Part shown: positions 7,583 through 7,901 of the stretch, piece after piece
Layout of the letters: each line of letters opens with the position of its first letter
Numbering within the stretch: position 1 is the first letter of the stretch
The notes under the pieces: model-generated
Seen by the model: the letters and a program-made list of their open reading frames with translations, nothing else
The model's database searches: none
What the model was told of the DNA's origin: nothing
Assembly: GCA_030646595.1 (NCBI GenBank)
Contig: JAUSKS010000072.1
Location: 1 to 7,901 of the forward strand
Length of the DNA: 7,901 nt
Origin: Gallionellaceae bacterium
GTDB taxonomy: Bacteria > Pseudomonadota > Gammaproteobacteria > Burkholderiales > Gallionellaceae
Direction of reading: 5' to 3'
Position numbers and translations under genes: made by a program

Positions 7583-7901
7583 GCAACAGCCAGGGGCAGG
7601 GGAGTCGAAAACACTGGAATTAAAAAATACCAGTAATACATCCGATATTGCCATCAGTGTAAGTAACCTCTCCAAGTGCTACCAGATATACGAGCAGCCG
7701 CATGATCGGTTAAAGCAGTCAATTTATCCGCGCTTGCAGCGATTGGTGGGGAAACAACCCAAGCAATATTTCCGGGAATTTTGGGCGCTTAAAGACGTTT
7801 CGTTCGAAATAAAAAAAGGCGAAACTGTCGGCATCATCGGGCGTAATGGCAGCGGAAAATCTACCCTGTTGCAAATGATCTGTGGCATCCTTAATCCCAC
7901 C
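7572..7901 (+). CDS. wzt: Wzt-type ABC exporter ATPase (N-terminal 110 residues, cut by window edge)
   Basis: ATP-hydrolysing partner of the Wzm protein. The window holds 110 codons, ending just after the Walker A. The ABC domain starts at about 26 with [18 protein letters not shown], followed by HDRLKQSI (44-51). A family-typical insert follows before [15 protein letters not shown], then the Walker [10 protein letters not shown] (90-98) and [12 protein letters not shown]. The Y-x-x-Y...P-x-D-R-L-K signature and the long insert ahead of the A-loop strand are typical of polysaccharide and teichoic-acid exporters (Wzt, KpsT/TagH relatives). The ATG at 7572 overlaps wzm by 11 bases and has AAAGG (7559-7563) upstream. 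About 25 hydrophilic residues precede the ABC fold. The signature motif, Walker B and any C-terminal carbohydrate-binding domain lie outside the window, so a Wzt with or without that domain cannot be told apart. Confidence 0.93.
   Translation, partial: MSFEQQPGAGESKTLELKNTSNTSDIAISVSNLSKCYQIYEQPHDRLKQSIYPRLQRLVGKQPKQYFREFWALKDVSFEIKKGETVGIIGRNGSGKSTLLQMICGILNPT

Overview
The window looks like a chromosomal stretch of a betaproteobacterium, probably one of the freshwater or environmental lineages near Nitrosomonadales or Methylophilales. This is inferred from protein character and from the order uvrA / MFS transporter / ssb, which I recall from that class; no search was possible. It has two parts: a conserved housekeeping block (1-5350) and the start of a surface-polysaccharide locus (5580-7901).

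Housekeeping block. uvrA (nucleotide-excision repair, minus strand) runs off the left edge and lacks only about its last 20-25 codons. A 206-base divergent promoter region (2753-2958) separates it from a plus-strand run of yajR (MFS transporter with a cytosolic C-terminal YAM domain), ssb (single-stranded DNA-binding protein) and greB (transcript cleavage factor). These three are packed with a 1-base gap and then a 0-base gap, so they are almost certainly one operon with coupled translation. In E. coli uvrA and ssb are divergent neighbours sharing an SOS operator. Here yajR sits between them and there is no canonical LexA box. Instead, a near-identical 14-base element overlaps the predicted -10 of both divergent promoters, and the yajR copy is half of a perfect ACCTGC-N8-GCAGGT palindrome.

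Boundary. Positions 5351-5579 hold no gene. The centre is extremely AT-rich (11 G/C in 60 bases at 5401-5460) and several inverted repeats are present. No convincing intrinsic terminator for greB was seen. This looks like the regulatory front of the next locus.

Polysaccharide locus. A GT2 glycosyltransferase is followed by the membrane protein (Wzm type) and the ATPase (Wzt type, cut by the right edge) of an ABC-2 polysaccharide exporter. The last two overlap by 11 bases. Together they fit assembly of an O-antigen or capsule-like glycan on a lipid carrier in the cytoplasm and its ATP-driven export across the inner membrane. The glycosyltransferase has an unexplained N-terminal extension. The 95 bases after its stop stay open in its frame and end in a TAATG overlap with wzm.

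No rRNA, tRNA, CRISPR array, insertion sequence or phage gene was recognised. Most of the window is ordinary; the points worth checking are the shared promoter element, the CxxC in the YAM domain and the oddities around the glycosyltransferase.
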